Shown here piece by piece: positions 9,345 to 18,404 of a DNA stretch of 58,649 bases; position 1 is the first letter of the stretch; every line of letters starts with the position of its first letter. Below the pieces are notes generated by a model, which saw nothing but the letters and a program-made list of their open reading frames with translations, made no database searches and was not told the DNA's origin. The translations under genes and the position numbers were made by a program. The stretch lies in assembly GCF_021532655.1 (NCBI RefSeq), contig NZ_JAKGAS010000017.1, positions 1-58,649 of the forward strand. The letters run 5' to 3'. This DNA comes from Paraglaciecola algarum. GTDB lineage: Bacteria > Pseudomonadota > Gammaproteobacteria > Enterobacterales > Alteromonadaceae.

Positions 9345-10499
9345 GTGAAAAAGATTTTGTCCAAAGCTGAATCTGTACTGGCGGTGTTGTTAGCCAACCC
9401 AGTATTTGCTGAAAGCGAAAAACATATTGATCAGTACAAATTAAATATGACTGAGGGTGTAACCGACATTAGCGCCAAGGTTTATGACTTACACATGTTG
9501 ATGTTTTGGATTTGTGTAGTGATAGGAGCAGGCGTATTTATTGCCATGTTTATTTCTATGTATTTTCATAGAAAATCACGGGGCTACAAACCTGCTACTT
9601 TCCATGAAAGTGTCAAAGTAGAAATCGCTTGGACAGTTATCCCATTTATTATCTTGATTGCTATGGCAGTGCCTGCAGCCAATCTTCTGTTTGATATGGA
9701 AGACGCCAGCGAACCCGATTTAACCGTATTGGTAACAGGCTCTCAATGGAAGTGGCACTACAAGTACATGGACAACGATGTTGAGTTCTTCTCAAAAATG
9801 GCCACTCAAGCCGAGCAGATTGATGGAAAGTTTGCTAAGAACGAAAACTATTTGTTAGAAGTGGATCGCGCTTTAGTTATCCCAACAGGTAAAAAAGTTC
9901 GATTCTTAATTACTTCAGACGATGTTATTCACGCTTGGTGGGTACCTGATTTTGCGGTTAAACAAGATGCTAACCCTGGCTTTATTAATGATGCTTGGGC
10001 AAAAGTAGAACAACCTGGTGTTTACCGAGGCCAATGTGCTGAGTTATGTGGTAAAGACCACGGCTTTATGCCAGTAGTGGTTGTAGCCAAAGAACCAGCA
10101 GAATACGACAAGTGGATAGCTGAACAACAAGCGATTCAACAAAAAGCGAAAGAAGAAGAACAAAGATTATTAGCTATGAATATGACTATGGACGAAGCCA
10201 TGGCATTGGGTGAAAAAGTGTATAACGCTAACTGTGCAGCTTGTCATATGCCAAATGGTGAAGGTTTACCTGGAGTGTTCCCTGCACTTAAAGGCAGCCA
10301 AATTGCTTTAGAAGATCAGCCAAAACATATCGATGTGTTAGTTAATGGTGTAACAGGTACGGCCATGCAAGCCTATGCTAAACAATTAAGCATGTCTGAT
10401 TTAGCGGCTGTGGTTACCTATGAGCGTAATGCTTGGGGTAATAACACAGGCGACTTGGTGCAAGCCAAAGATATTAACGCAGCGATTAACGGAAAATAG
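9345..10499 (+). CDS. coxB: Cytochrome c oxidase subunit II with fused cytochrome c
   Basis: This 384-residue subunit II of an aa3-type cytochrome c oxidase accepts electrons at its CuA centre. After a signal peptide it has two membrane helices (about 47-72 and 95-118) and a cupredoxin domain with the CuA ligands in HAWWVPDF and CAELCGKDHGFM. An extra C-terminal class I cytochrome c domain (from about residue 285) carries the CAACH haem-binding motif. The fused haem domain marks a caa3-like or ctaC-type enzyme. GTG is the start, with GAGG 6 nt upstream. It heads the coxB-coxA-cox11-coxC operon. Confidence 0.96.
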   Translation: MKKILSKAESVLAVLLANPVFAESEKHIDQYKLNMTEGVTDISAKVYDLHMLMFWICVVIGAGVFIAMFISMYFHRKSRGYKPATFHESVKVEIAWTVIPFIILIAMAVPAANLLFDMEDASEPDLTVLVTGSQWKWHYKYMDNDVEFFSKMATQAEQIDGKFAKNENYLLEVDRALVIPTGKKVRFLITSDDVIHAWWVPDFAVKQDANPGFINDAWAKVEQPGVYRGQCAELCGKDHGFMPVVVVAKEPAEYDKWIAEQQAIQQKAKEEEQRLLAMNMTMDEAMALGEKVYNANCAACHMPNGEGLPGVFPALKGSQIALEDQPKHIDVLVNGVTGTAMQAYAKQLSMSDLAAVVTYERNAWGNNTGDLVQAKDINAAINGK

Positions 10500-10511
10500 G
10501 AGTAGGTGACC

Positions 10512-12104
10512 ATGACAACAGTAACTGACGATTCGCATCACGATGATCACCATGAACATCATATTCCAACTGGTATCAAACGCTGGTTATACACAACTAA
10601 CCATAAAGACATAGGTACTTTATACCTATGGTTTGCCTTCATCATGTTTTTGACTGGTGGTGCAATGGCTATGGTTATCCGAGCCGAATTATTTCAGCCG
10701 GGTTTGCAAATAGTTGATCCAAACTTCTTTAACCAGATGACTACAGTACATGGTTTGGTGATGGTATTTGGTGCGGTTATGCCTGCATTTACCGGCCTAG
10801 CCAACTGGTTAGTACCTATGATGATAGGTGCGCCGGATATGGCTTTACCTAGAATGAACAACTGGAGCTTTTGGATCTTACCATTTGCTTTTCTAATACT
10901 TTTATCATCATTGTTTATGGAGGGCGGTGGCCCAGCTTTTGGTTGGACTTTTTATGCTCCTCTATCCACCACTTACAGTAATGATGGTACCGCCTTGTTT
11001 GTATTTGCCGTTCATATTATGGGTGCCTCATCCATTATGGGTGCAATAAACGTTATTGTGACCATAGTGAATATGCGTGCACCTGGTATGACTTACATGA
11101 AAATGCCCTTGTTTGTATGGACTTGGTTAATAACCGCATTCTTGCTGATAGCCGTTATGCCGGTTTTAGCTGGCGCGGTAACTATGGTACTAACCGATAA
11201 ATTCTTCGGTACTAGCTTTTTTGATGCCGCTGGTGGTGGTGATCCGGTTATGTTCCAGCATATTTTCTGGTTCTTTGGTCATCCAGAAGTGTACATTATG
11301 ATTTTGCCAGCCTTTGGTATTATCTCGGCAATTGTGCCGACCTTTGCCCGTAAACGATTATTTGGTTATGCCTCTATGGTGTATGCAACAGCGTCAATCG
11401 CCTTGTTGTCATTTATTGTTTGGGCGCATCACATGTTTACTACAGGTATGCCAGTGGGGGCAGAACTCTTCTTTATGTTTGCCACTATGCTGATTTCAGT
11501 GCCTACAGGCGTAAAAGTTTTTAACTGGGTAGCGACTATGTGGCGTGGCTCTATGACTTTTGAAGTACCTATGTTGTTCGCTTTGGCCTTTATTGTGCTA
11601 TTTACCATAGGTGGCTTGTCTGGCTTAATGTTGGCAATTACACCTGTTGATTTCCAATATCACGATACCTACTTTGTTGTGGCCCACTTCCATTATGTAT
11701 TAGTGACAGGTGCTATATTCTCGATTATGGCTGCTGTTTATTATTGGTTACCTAAATGGACAGGAAAAATGTTCCACATTGGTTTAGCTAAGTGGCATTT
11801 CTGGTGTTCTTTAGTGTCGGTGAACGTGTTGTTTTTCCCAATGCACTTTGTTGGCTTAGCCGGAATGCCAAGACGTATTCCAGATTATGCTTTGCAATTC
11901 GCTGACTTTAATAAGTGGATCAGTATTGGCGGATTTGCTTTTGGATTGTCTCAGTTGATTTTCTTAGCTTTATTAATTAAAGCTTGTAAGAAACAAGGTG
12001 AGCCAGTTTCTGGGCAAGTTTGGGAAGGTGCAGAAGGGTTAGAGTGGGAAATTCCATCTCCAGCTCCGTACCATAGTTTTGAAACACCACCTGAAGTTAA
12101 GTAA
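10512..12104 (+). CDS. coxA: Cytochrome c oxidase subunit I
   Basis: This is the catalytic subunit (about 530 residues, 12 membrane helices), holding haem a, haem a3 and CuB and pumping protons while reducing O2 to water. Ligand motifs are present: VHGLVMVFG for haem a, FGHPEVYIMILP with the CuB His and cross-linked Tyr, AHHMF for CuB, and AHFHYVLVTG for the haem a3 and a ligands. The N-terminus is His/Asp rich. I place the start at the ATG at 10512 because of the GGAG upstream, 6 bases inside a possible GTG at 10506. It follows coxB by 12 bases and is cotranscribed. Confidence 0.96.
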   Translation: MTTVTDDSHHDDHHEHHIPTGIKRWLYTTNHKDIGTLYLWFAFIMFLTGGAMAMVIRAELFQPGLQIVDPNFFNQMTTVHGLVMVFGAVMPAFTGLANWLVPMMIGAPDMALPRMNNWSFWILPFAFLILLSSLFMEGGGPAFGWTFYAPLSTTYSNDGTALFVFAVHIMGASSIMGAINVIVTIVNMRAPGMTYMKMPLFVWTWLITAFLLIAVMPVLAGAVTMVLTDKFFGTSFFDAAGGGDPVMFQHIFWFFGHPEVYIMILPAFGIISAIVPTFARKRLFGYASMVYATASIALLSFIVWAHHMFTTGMPVGAELFFMFATMLISVPTGVKVFNWVATMWRGSMTFEVPMLFALAFIVLFTIGGLSGLMLAITPVDFQYHDTYFVVAHFHYVLVTGAIFSIMAAVYYWLPKWTGKMFHIGLAKWHFWCSLVSVNVLFFPMHFVGLAGMPRRIPDYALQFADFNKWISIGGFAFGLSQLIFLALLIKACKKQGEPVSGQVWEGAEGLEWEIPSPAPYHSFETPPEVK

Positions 12105-12137
12105 TAGTTAATAACAACTCACGGAAATAAAACGTAT

Positions 12138-12698
12138 ATGAATCAACAACAAAACCAAGCAAATAACAAAATTGTTATTAAATTACTGGCCATAGTGGTA
12201 GGTATGTTTGGTTTTGGTTTTGCCTTGGTTCCGCTTTATGACGTATTGTGTGATGCTTTAGGCATAAACGGTAAAACATCTGATATTGCTGCTGTTTATG
12301 AATCGGTGGAGGTAGACAAGAGTCGACTGGTTACCGTTGATTTTATTACCCGAACTAACACCGGTATGCCATGGGAGTTTAAAGCGCAAACACGCCAAGT
12401 TAAGGTCCATCCTGGAGAAATGAATCAGGTTGATTTTTATGTGAAAAATCCAGCCAACACAGATATTGTTGGTCAAGCTGTGCCCTCGGTATCACCCGGT
12501 CCAGCAGCCTTATATATGAATAAAACAGAATGTTTTTGTTTTGAGCAACAGACACTAAAAGCAGGTGAAGAAGTTATTATGCCTATGCAATTTTATGTCG
12601 ACCCTCAACTACCAAAAGATATTACTTATTTTACCGTGCAATATACCCTCTATAATGTGACGTCTTCGAGTGAAGGTGTGGCAATGAATCGCGGGTAA
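12138..12698 (+). CDS. cox11: Cytochrome c oxidase assembly protein (CuB insertion)
   Basis: The 186-residue protein is of the CtaG/Cox11 family, which delivers copper to the CuB site of subunit I. It has one N-terminal membrane anchor (about 11-35) followed by a periplasmic immunoglobulin-like domain with the copper-binding CFCFEQQ motif around residue 133. The ALVPLYDVLCDALGINGK stretch after the anchor is a further family signature. It lies between coxA and coxC, as in many proteobacteria. Confidence 0.95.
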   Translation: MNQQQNQANNKIVIKLLAIVVGMFGFGFALVPLYDVLCDALGINGKTSDIAAVYESVEVDKSRLVTVDFITRTNTGMPWEFKAQTRQVKVHPGEMNQVDFYVKNPANTDIVGQAVPSVSPGPAALYMNKTECFCFEQQTLKAGEEVIMPMQFYVDPQLPKDITYFTVQYTLYNVTSSSEGVAMNRG

Positions 12699-12709
12699 AG
12701 GAGAACACT

Positions 12710-13588
12710 ATGTCAGAAAAATATGAAAAGTATTATGTTCCTGCCGAAAGTCCGTGGCCATTTATGGGTGCTGTGGCCTTATTTTTATTGGCCGTTGGCG
12801 CTGGAAATTTGGTGATTGAAATCACTAGAGATAAAGAAGGTTTTGGTGGATACTTTTTGACCGCAGGCTTTATCACCCTATTCTTTATGTTATTTGGTTG
12901 GTTTCGTAATCAAATTCACGAATCTATGGCTGGTATGTACAGTGCCCAATTAGATCGTTCTTACCGTCAGGGGATGGCTTGGTTTATATTTTCTGAAGTC
13001 ATGTTCTTTATGGCATTTTTTGGGGCTTTATTTTACGCACGAGTGATTTCGGTTCCATGGTTGGGAGGCGCGTCGAACAACTTAGCCACTTACGAAGTAT
13101 TATGGCCAACTTTTGAAGCTATTTGGCCCTTAGTTGAAACGCCTGATGGCACTAAAACTCAAGCTATGGGTTGGTTTGGTTTACCCTTAATCAATACCGT
13201 TATTTTATTAATTTCTTCAGTTACTTGTCATATTGCCCATGTAGCATTAGAGAAAAACCAACGAGCAAAACTTAAACTATGGTTAGGTATCACTGTTTTG
13301 TTAGGTTGCATCTTCTTGGTATTACAAGTTGAAGAATATATTCACGCATACACAGAAATGGGCTTAACCTTAGACTCTGGAATATATGGCAATACATTCT
13401 TTATGTTAACTGGATTCCATGGCTTCCACGTAACCTTAGGTACTGTGATACTTTTAATTATGTTCCTTAGGGTTTTGAAAGGCCACTTCACCCCAGATAA
13501 CCATTTTGCCTTCCAAGCAGGCAGTTGGTATTGGCATTTTGTTGATGTGGTTTGGGTATTACTATTTTTCTTTGTATATATTTTGTAG
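12710..13588 (+). CDS. coxC: Cytochrome c oxidase subunit III
   Basis: The 292-residue, seven-helix subunit III stabilises the oxidase core and supports proton uptake. Recognisable segments are SPWPFMGA near the N-terminus, MAWFIFSEVMFFMAFFGALFY, the Glu-rich EEYIHAY, GFHGFHVTLGT and the closing WYWHFVDVVWVLLFFFVYIL-type helix. GGAG 6 nt before the ATG provides a ribosome-binding site. It is the last gene of the structural operon and is followed by a strong terminator. Confidence 0.96.
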   Translation: MSEKYEKYYVPAESPWPFMGAVALFLLAVGAGNLVIEITRDKEGFGGYFLTAGFITLFFMLFGWFRNQIHESMAGMYSAQLDRSYRQGMAWFIFSEVMFFMAFFGALFYARVISVPWLGGASNNLATYEVLWPTFEAIWPLVETPDGTKTQAMGWFGLPLINTVILLISSVTCHIAHVALEKNQRAKLKLWLGITVLLGCIFLVLQVEEYIHAYTEMGLTLDSGIYGNTFFMLTGFHGFHVTLGTVILLIMFLRVLKGHFTPDNHFAFQAGSWYWHFVDVVWVLLFFFVYIL

Positions 13589-13606
13589 CAATAGACGGTG
13601 TTTATA

Positions 13607-13640
13607 AAAGAGCCACGTTTACGTGGCTCTTTAGTTTTTG
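13607..13640 (+). terminator. Terminator of the cox structural operon
   Basis: An 11 bp perfect stem AAAGAGCCACG / CGTGGCTCTTT has a 4-nt loop and is followed by AGTTTTTG. It separates coxC from the convergent DUF2909 gene and probably serves both. Confidence 0.85.
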
Positions 13641-13677
13641 CTAGTGTAGTTTTGAAGGAATTAAAGAGTAATATATC

Positions 13678-13887
13678 TTAATAAGGTCTAGGGTTTGGTG
13701 TGATTAAACCAGTGGCTACAGCTAGCAAGATAAGTACAATTATAACGGCAGAAGCAATTAACCTTCTACCTATAAACTTACTCATAGGTGGACTATCAGG
13801 TTCATTTTTTAACATTATCATCATAGCTTTAAAGAGGTTGAACACCATAAAAATAAGTAATCCACCGACCAATATTTTAATTAACAC
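13678..13887 (-). CDS. DUF2909 small twin-helix membrane protein
   Basis: The 69-residue protein has two membrane helices (about 3-27 and 43-62) joined by a polar loop with PPMSKFIGRR. It belongs to DUF2909, a small family usually found next to cytochrome oxidase assembly genes; its function is unknown. The start is GTG at 13887 with AAGGAG just upstream on the minus strand. It runs antisense to its neighbours between coxC and SURF1, and its 5' leader overlaps the SURF1 promoter region. Confidence 0.8.
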   Translation of the reverse strand: MLIKILVGGLLIFMVFNLFKAMMIMLKNEPDSPPMSKFIGRRLIASAVIIVLILLAVATGLITPNPRPY

Positions 13888-13907
13888 AACTATTCTCCTT
13901 TGGCGAT

Positions 13908-14639
13908 GTGGTTAATGTGAATAATAAAAAGTATCGCCTACCTGTATTAGCTACATTAATCACTTTTTTAGCGGTTGTCATTATGTTTGCTTTAGGTGTT
14001 TGGCAATTACAAAGAGCAGAACAAAAGCAATTGCGTTTAGATTCCATTGCCCAAGCCAAAGTGTCCTCCCCTTTGGGCTTGAAAGAAGTTTTACACGACC
14101 TTGAGAATATGGTCGATATGCCACTCTCGTTTAATGCTAAGGCAGATATCGAACATTACTTTTTATTAGATAATAAAATTCATCAAGGAAGGGTGGGGTA
14201 TCAAGTACTGGTGCCTTTAAAAACCAATCAAGGTGTTGTTATGACTAACTTTGGTTGGGTGTCTGCTACTCATAGTCGAGAGGTATTACCCAGTGTAGTT
14301 TTATATCCGGAGTTAGTTAAATTTTCTGGCATAGTGTCTTTTCCTACTAAAAATGCCATGGTGACTGAAACCGCAAAAATAGACGGAAATTGGCCTAAAG
14401 TATTACAAGCAGTTGACCTTAAGGTTATACAACAGCATTATAAACAATCTGTTTTGCCACTGGTGGTAAAATTGGCGCAATCCAAAAAATCTGGATTTGT
14501 TAGAAATTGGCAGCCAGTTGTTATGCCGCCAGAAAAACACCTAGCTTATGCTGTGCAGTGGTTTTTATTGGGTATAGCGGCCTTGGTTGTTTTTGTGATA
14601 GCCCAAAGAAAAAAAATAATAAGGAACGAGTGTGAGTAA
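13908..14639 (+). CDS. SURF1 family cytochrome oxidase assembly protein
   Basis: This 243-residue Shy1/SURF1-like protein has an N-terminal helix (about 10-30), a soluble periplasmic domain and a C-terminal helix (about 213-233). That is the family topology. Family members help insert haem a into subunit I. Motifs visible include FALGVWQLQRAEQKQ near the N-terminus, the NFGWV segment and HLAYAVQWF before the last helix. It begins at a GTG; no good Shine-Dalgarno is visible. It overlaps the next gene by 8 bases and so heads the assembly operon. Confidence 0.9.
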   Translation: MVNVNNKKYRLPVLATLITFLAVVIMFALGVWQLQRAEQKQLRLDSIAQAKVSSPLGLKEVLHDLENMVDMPLSFNAKADIEHYFLLDNKIHQGRVGYQVLVPLKTNQGVVMTNFGWVSATHSREVLPSVVLYPELVKFSGIVSFPTKNAMVTETAKIDGNWPKVLQAVDLKVIQQHYKQSVLPLVVKLAQSKKSGFVRNWQPVVMPPEKHLAYAVQWFLLGIAALVVFVIAQRKKIIRNECE

Positions 14640-15201
14640 CACTACTAAAAAAAATAATAAAAGTATGATCCTCATCTTTGTCGCTGTTTTTGTATTACCA
14701 GTGATTTTAGCCAAACTTGCCTTAGACAATGGCTGGTTTAATCAAGCGGCCACTAATAAAGGTACTCTTATTCAACCTCCTTTAGATATGAGTAGTTTAA
14801 ATGATGCTGAACACACGCCTAAGTGGAAATTAGTTTACGTATTACCCGAAATGTGTGACAAAAGTTGTGAAAACGCATTGTATAGTATTGTGCAAGTGTG
14901 GAGTGCATTAGGCAAACACGCTGATAGAGCTGAGGCTGTGGTGATTAGTCATAATAGAAGTAATCAAACACAATTAGCTGATTTAAAAAGTGCTTCTAAA
15001 GTTAGAATTATAGAAACTAGTCAAACAGATATTCAACAGATCTTTAAAGATAGCGGCACAGAAGGTGTTTTTATCGCGGATACCTTGAATAATGTAATTT
15101 TGCGTTATCCTCTTCAAGCAAATACTGAGACGGCGGTTTTAGAAAGCCGAGACATTTTGGCTGATTTACGTAAAGTACTAAAATTGTCGCGGATTGGCTG
15201 A
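14632..15201 (+). CDS. Membrane-anchored thioredoxin-like protein of cytochrome oxidase assembly
   Basis: The 189-residue protein has one N-terminal membrane helix (about 11-32) and a periplasmic domain with a CDKSC (CxxxC) motif at C75-C79 in the context KLVYVLPEMC. This position and spacing resemble the copper motif of SCO proteins and the redox motif of thioredoxin folds. It is a conserved gene between SURF1 and ctaA in Alteromonadales-type loci. I infer a role in copper or redox handling for the oxidase. The later His that completes the SCO copper site is not obvious. It starts at GTG with AAGGA upstream, overlapping the SURF1 stop. Confidence 0.7.
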   Translation: MSNTTKKNNKSMILIFVAVFVLPVILAKLALDNGWFNQAATNKGTLIQPPLDMSSLNDAEHTPKWKLVYVLPEMCDKSCENALYSIVQVWSALGKHADRAEAVVISHNRSNQTQLADLKSASKVRIIETSQTDIQQIFKDSGTEGVFIADTLNNVILRYPLQANTETAVLESRDILADLRKVLKLSRIG

Positions 15202-15211
15202 GGAACCTAAA

Positions 15212-16189
15212 ATGAAAAAGCTCGTCTTTTTAAGTATTTTATTGGCCATGGTGGTGATTGTACTGGGTGCATACGCTAGATTGACTGATGCTGGTTTAGG
15301 TTGTCCTGATTGGCCCGGTTGTTATGGACATCTGAGTTTTACTGAAACAACAAAAAATATTGAAACCGCTCAACAAGCATTTCCTGAACGTCCTTTTGAA
15401 GAACACAAAGCATGGAATGAAATGATCCATAGGTATTTCGCCAGTGGCTTAGGGTTTCTCATTCTAGTTATTTTTATTAGGAGTTTATTTCGCAAGGGCT
15501 TCAACACGCCGAAAAAATTGCCATTTGTGTTGGTTTGTTTAGTGTGCTTTCAAGGCGCATTAGGCATGTGGACAGTGACTTTAAATCTATTACCTGTGGT
15601 AGTAATGGGGCATTTGTTAGGCGGTTTCACGGTTTTATCAGGCCTTTTTTTACTGTACTTACGGCTTATACCTTACCGCATTCCTGGCGGTGATCCCCGC
15701 ATGCGCAGGTTCGGTAAATACTCGACTATAGGTATTATTATTCTGGTAGTACAAATAGCATTAGGTGGCTGGACCTCTGCTAATTATGCGGCATTAGCTT
15801 GTACAGAGTTACCTGTGTGTGAAGGCTCTTGGTACGAACAATTGAGTTTTTCAGGCGCGTTTAGCGTGCCAGAGGCAGACAATTATGAATTTGGGGCTCA
15901 CCCATATAATGAACGCATGACCATGCATATAATGCATAGACTTGGGGCCTTGATTACTTTTTTATATTTGTGCTGGTTAGGCATTCGATTATATGCCGCA
16001 GCTGCTTCTCGTCTAATTAAAAATTTATCAGCACTGATGGTTGTGGTGTTAGGTGCTCAAGTTATTTTAGGTGTGAGTAACGTAGTCTTTAGTTTGCCAA
16101 TTTTGGTTGCTGTTTTACATAACGCAGTAGCAGCTTGTTTGCTGCTAGTATTAATAAGTATCAGTTATACTTTGTATCGTAAGACGTAG
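15212..16189 (+). CDS. ctaA: Haem A synthase
   Basis: CtaA/COX15 oxidises the C8 methyl of haem O to the formyl group of haem A. The roughly 325-residue protein is a two-fold repeat of four-helix bundles, with about eight membrane helices. Conserved marks are GAYARLTDAGLGCPDWPGC, EMIHRYFAS and the second-half MTMHIMHRLGA and VLHNAVAA histidine segments. An upstream TTG at 15194 is in frame, but the ATG at 15212 has GAGGA 7-8 nt upstream and gives the usual N-terminus. It lies in the assembly operon before ctaB. Confidence 0.95.
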   Translation: MKKLVFLSILLAMVVIVLGAYARLTDAGLGCPDWPGCYGHLSFTETTKNIETAQQAFPERPFEEHKAWNEMIHRYFASGLGFLILVIFIRSLFRKGFNTPKKLPFVLVCLVCFQGALGMWTVTLNLLPVVVMGHLLGGFTVLSGLFLLYLRLIPYRIPGGDPRMRRFGKYSTIGIIILVVQIALGGWTSANYAALACTELPVCEGSWYEQLSFSGAFSVPEADNYEFGAHPYNERMTMHIMHRLGALITFLYLCWLGIRLYAAAASRLIKNLSALMVVVLGAQVILGVSNVVFSLPILVAVLHNAVAACLLLVLISISYTLYRKT

Positions 16190-16198
16190 GAGAGCAAA

Positions 16199-17107
16199 GT
16201 GAGTAAGGTAATGGCCGCCCAACAGAGTTCCAGTTCAAGTTTTTTGTCTAGTTGTAAAGATTATTATGAAATGACCAAGCCTAATGTGGTTTTGTTATTG
16301 TTATTAACCGCGTTAGTGGGCATGTGTTTAGCCAGCGAAACATGGATAAGTTGGCACATTTTGCTAGCAGGTTTAACCGGTATTGGCTTTTTATCGTCTG
16401 CGGCAGCTGTGGTAAATCATGTGGTGGATCGCAGAATAGATAGTCAAATGGCAAGAACCTCTAATCGACCTGTTCCCAAAGGTAAAGTGACGCCTAAGAA
16501 AGCTATTATATTCGCATCTGTGTTAACTATTGTTGGTTACCTGATTTTGGAGTTATGGGTTAATCGGTTAACGGCAGTCCTAACCTTGGCAGGCTTATTA
16601 GGTTACGCAGTGGTTTATACCATGTACCTTAAACGTGCCACGCCACAAAATATTGTGATTGGTGGTTTAGCAGGGGCTATTCCTCCATTATTGGGATGGA
16701 CAGCTGTGACCGGTGAAATTCATCCCCATGCCTTGTTGTTGGTATTGATAGTTTTTACTTGGACTCCTCCACATTTTTGGGCTTTAGCCATTCATCGAGA
16801 AAAAGATTATGCACGGGCTAAAGTACCTATGTTGCCTGTTACTCATGGTGTTGAATTCACTAAAACTTCGATTTTGTTGTATACCATTTTATTGTGTGTT
16901 GTATGTTTGTTGCCATATTTAATCGGTATGACAGGCATTATTTATTTGCTTGGCTCTACCTTGTTAAACGTTGGTTTTTTATATTACGCATGGAAATTAA
17001 AGTTTGGTTCCACAGAAAAAACAGCCATGCAAACCTTTAAGTTTTCTATTATTCACCTCATGGTGTTATTTGTAGTGTTATTAGTAGATCACTACATTCA
17101 TTTTTAG
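16199..17107 (+). CDS. ctaB: Protohaem IX farnesyltransferase (haem O synthase)
   Basis: This UbiA-superfamily prenyltransferase (302 residues, about nine helices) transfers farnesyl to haem B to make haem O, the precursor used by CtaA. The first Asp-rich motif is NHVVDRRIDSQMART and the second region is AIHREKDYARAKVPM. YYEMTKPNVVLLLLLTALVG at the N-terminus is characteristic. GTG start follows AGGAG. Also called cyoE. With ctaA directly upstream, the pair makes haem A for the aa3 oxidase of this locus. Confidence 0.95.
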   Translation: MSKVMAAQQSSSSSFLSSCKDYYEMTKPNVVLLLLLTALVGMCLASETWISWHILLAGLTGIGFLSSAAAVVNHVVDRRIDSQMARTSNRPVPKGKVTPKKAIIFASVLTIVGYLILELWVNRLTAVLTLAGLLGYAVVYTMYLKRATPQNIVIGGLAGAIPPLLGWTAVTGEIHPHALLLVLIVFTWTPPHFWALAIHREKDYARAKVPMLPVTHGVEFTKTSILLYTILLCVVCLLPYLIGMTGIIYLLGSTLLNVGFLYYAWKLKFGSTEKTAMQTFKFSIIHLMVLFVVLLVDHYIHF

Positions 17108-17130
17108 ACTCAATCACATTCAGGTTCATT

Positions 17131-17766
17131 ATGAGTAAATTACAAGCTGGGATCGTCGCACTATTGGTTTTGGTGATTGGTATTGTTGTAGCAATTAACA
17201 TAGCACCTTCTAAATCCGCCGAACCGCAACATATTCGCATGTACCCGCAACCCAGAGCGTTGCCCGATTTCACACTAATTGATCAACAGAACCAAGCATA
17301 TACAAAAACTAATTTGTTAGATCATTGGAGCTTGTTATTTGTGGGGTATACATATTGCCCGGATATTTGCCCAACTACTTTGGCCGAATTAAAAGGTATT
17401 TATCCAGAGTTAAAAAAAATCCAATCTGAGCATTCAGTGCAAGTGGTTTTACTGTCTGTTGATCCTAAACGAGACACACCTGAACGATTAAATGAGTACA
17501 TTAACTTTTTTAATCCAGAGTTTTCTGCTGTAAGCGGTGAACATGCACAATTGTTCCCGTTAGTTAGAGCTATGGGTATGATGTATTCAATGACTGAAAG
17601 TACCGATAATCCAGATTACCTAGTTGATCATAGTTCTTCAGTAGTGCTAGTTAACCCCAAAGCACAAGTAGTAGGGCGGTTTAAGCCTGATTTTATTCCA
17701 GGGAAGTTACCAATAAGTGAAGGGCAAAAAATCCTAGCTGACATGCCTTTACTTATTAGTCAGTAA
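17131..17766 (+). CDS. SCO1/SenC family copper chaperone
   Basis: The 211-residue protein is membrane-anchored (helix about 5-25) with a thioredoxin fold. It has the copper-binding CPDIC motif (C76, C80) and the distal His167 in LVDHSSS. SCO proteins deliver copper to, or reduce, the CuA site of subunit II. The VVLLSVDPKRDTPERL block is typical. It is the last member of the assembly operon, 23 bases after ctaB. Confidence 0.93.
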   Translation: MSKLQAGIVALLVLVIGIVVAINIAPSKSAEPQHIRMYPQPRALPDFTLIDQQNQAYTKTNLLDHWSLLFVGYTYCPDICPTTLAELKGIYPELKKIQSEHSVQVVLLSVDPKRDTPERLNEYINFFNPEFSAVSGEHAQLFPLVRAMGMMYSMTESTDNPDYLVDHSSSVVLVNPKAQVVGRFKPDFIPGKLPISEGQKILADMPLLISQ

Positions 17767-17786
17767 ACTAGCCATTAAGTTTACAG

Positions 17787-18404
17787 ATGGAAATTCGTCA
17801 AGCTAAGCAATCAGATGCAAAGGTTTTGGCGCAACTCATTTATGATTCCGCATTCAGTCTATTAGACGCTACTTTTAGTCTAAATTCGCAATATTCCGCA
17901 TTGGGGTTTTTAGCCGCAAGTGTAGTGAAACCCTATGGTCAATATGGTTTTAAAAACCATTGGGTAGTAGAAAAAAATCAACAAGTGGTGGCCTGTATTA
18001 GTGCATGGCACAGTGAAATGCCGGAAAGTTTTCATCAAGCTACATTAAGTAGTATTGCTGATTATTTCGGTTTAGAGCATGCAATTAAGGTATTAACTAA
18101 TAATCAAACCCTGCAGGACTTTATTCCTGACATTCTGCCAAATGAATGGTGTATAGGGCACTTGTCAGTGGTTAAACAATATCAACGCCAAGGATTAGCT
18201 TCAGCACTACTAGAGTTTATGCAGCTACAAGCTAAACAACATAAAAAAACTGAGATAAGTTTAGATGTAGAAGCTAAAAACACAGGGGCGATTGAGTTTT
18301 ATCTAGACCAAGGTTTTAGCAAAAGCGCCGAATCTACGCTCAGCGCTAATATGCTTGAATTGGGCCTTGGCCAGCATTGTCATCTAACCAAACCCTTAAT
18401 CTAA
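17787..18404 (+). CDS. GNAT family N-acetyltransferase
   Basis: This 205-residue acetyltransferase has the GNAT core in its C-terminal half. The acetyl-CoA-binding segment is VVKQYQRQGLASALL (Q/R-x-x-G-x-G/A pattern, residues about 131-145), followed by NTGAIEFYLDQGF. The substrate is unknown. It lies 20 bases after the SCO gene on the same strand, so it may be read through. Its 3' end overlaps the convergent deacetylase gene by 9 bases. Confidence 0.85.
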   Translation: MEIRQAKQSDAKVLAQLIYDSAFSLLDATFSLNSQYSALGFLAASVVKPYGQYGFKNHWVVEKNQQVVACISAWHSEMPESFHQATLSSIADYFGLEHAIKVLTNNQTLQDFIPDILPNEWCIGHLSVVKQYQRQGLASALLEFMQLQAKQHKKTEISLDVEAKNTGAIEFYLDQGFSKSAESTLSANMLELGLGQHCHLTKPLI

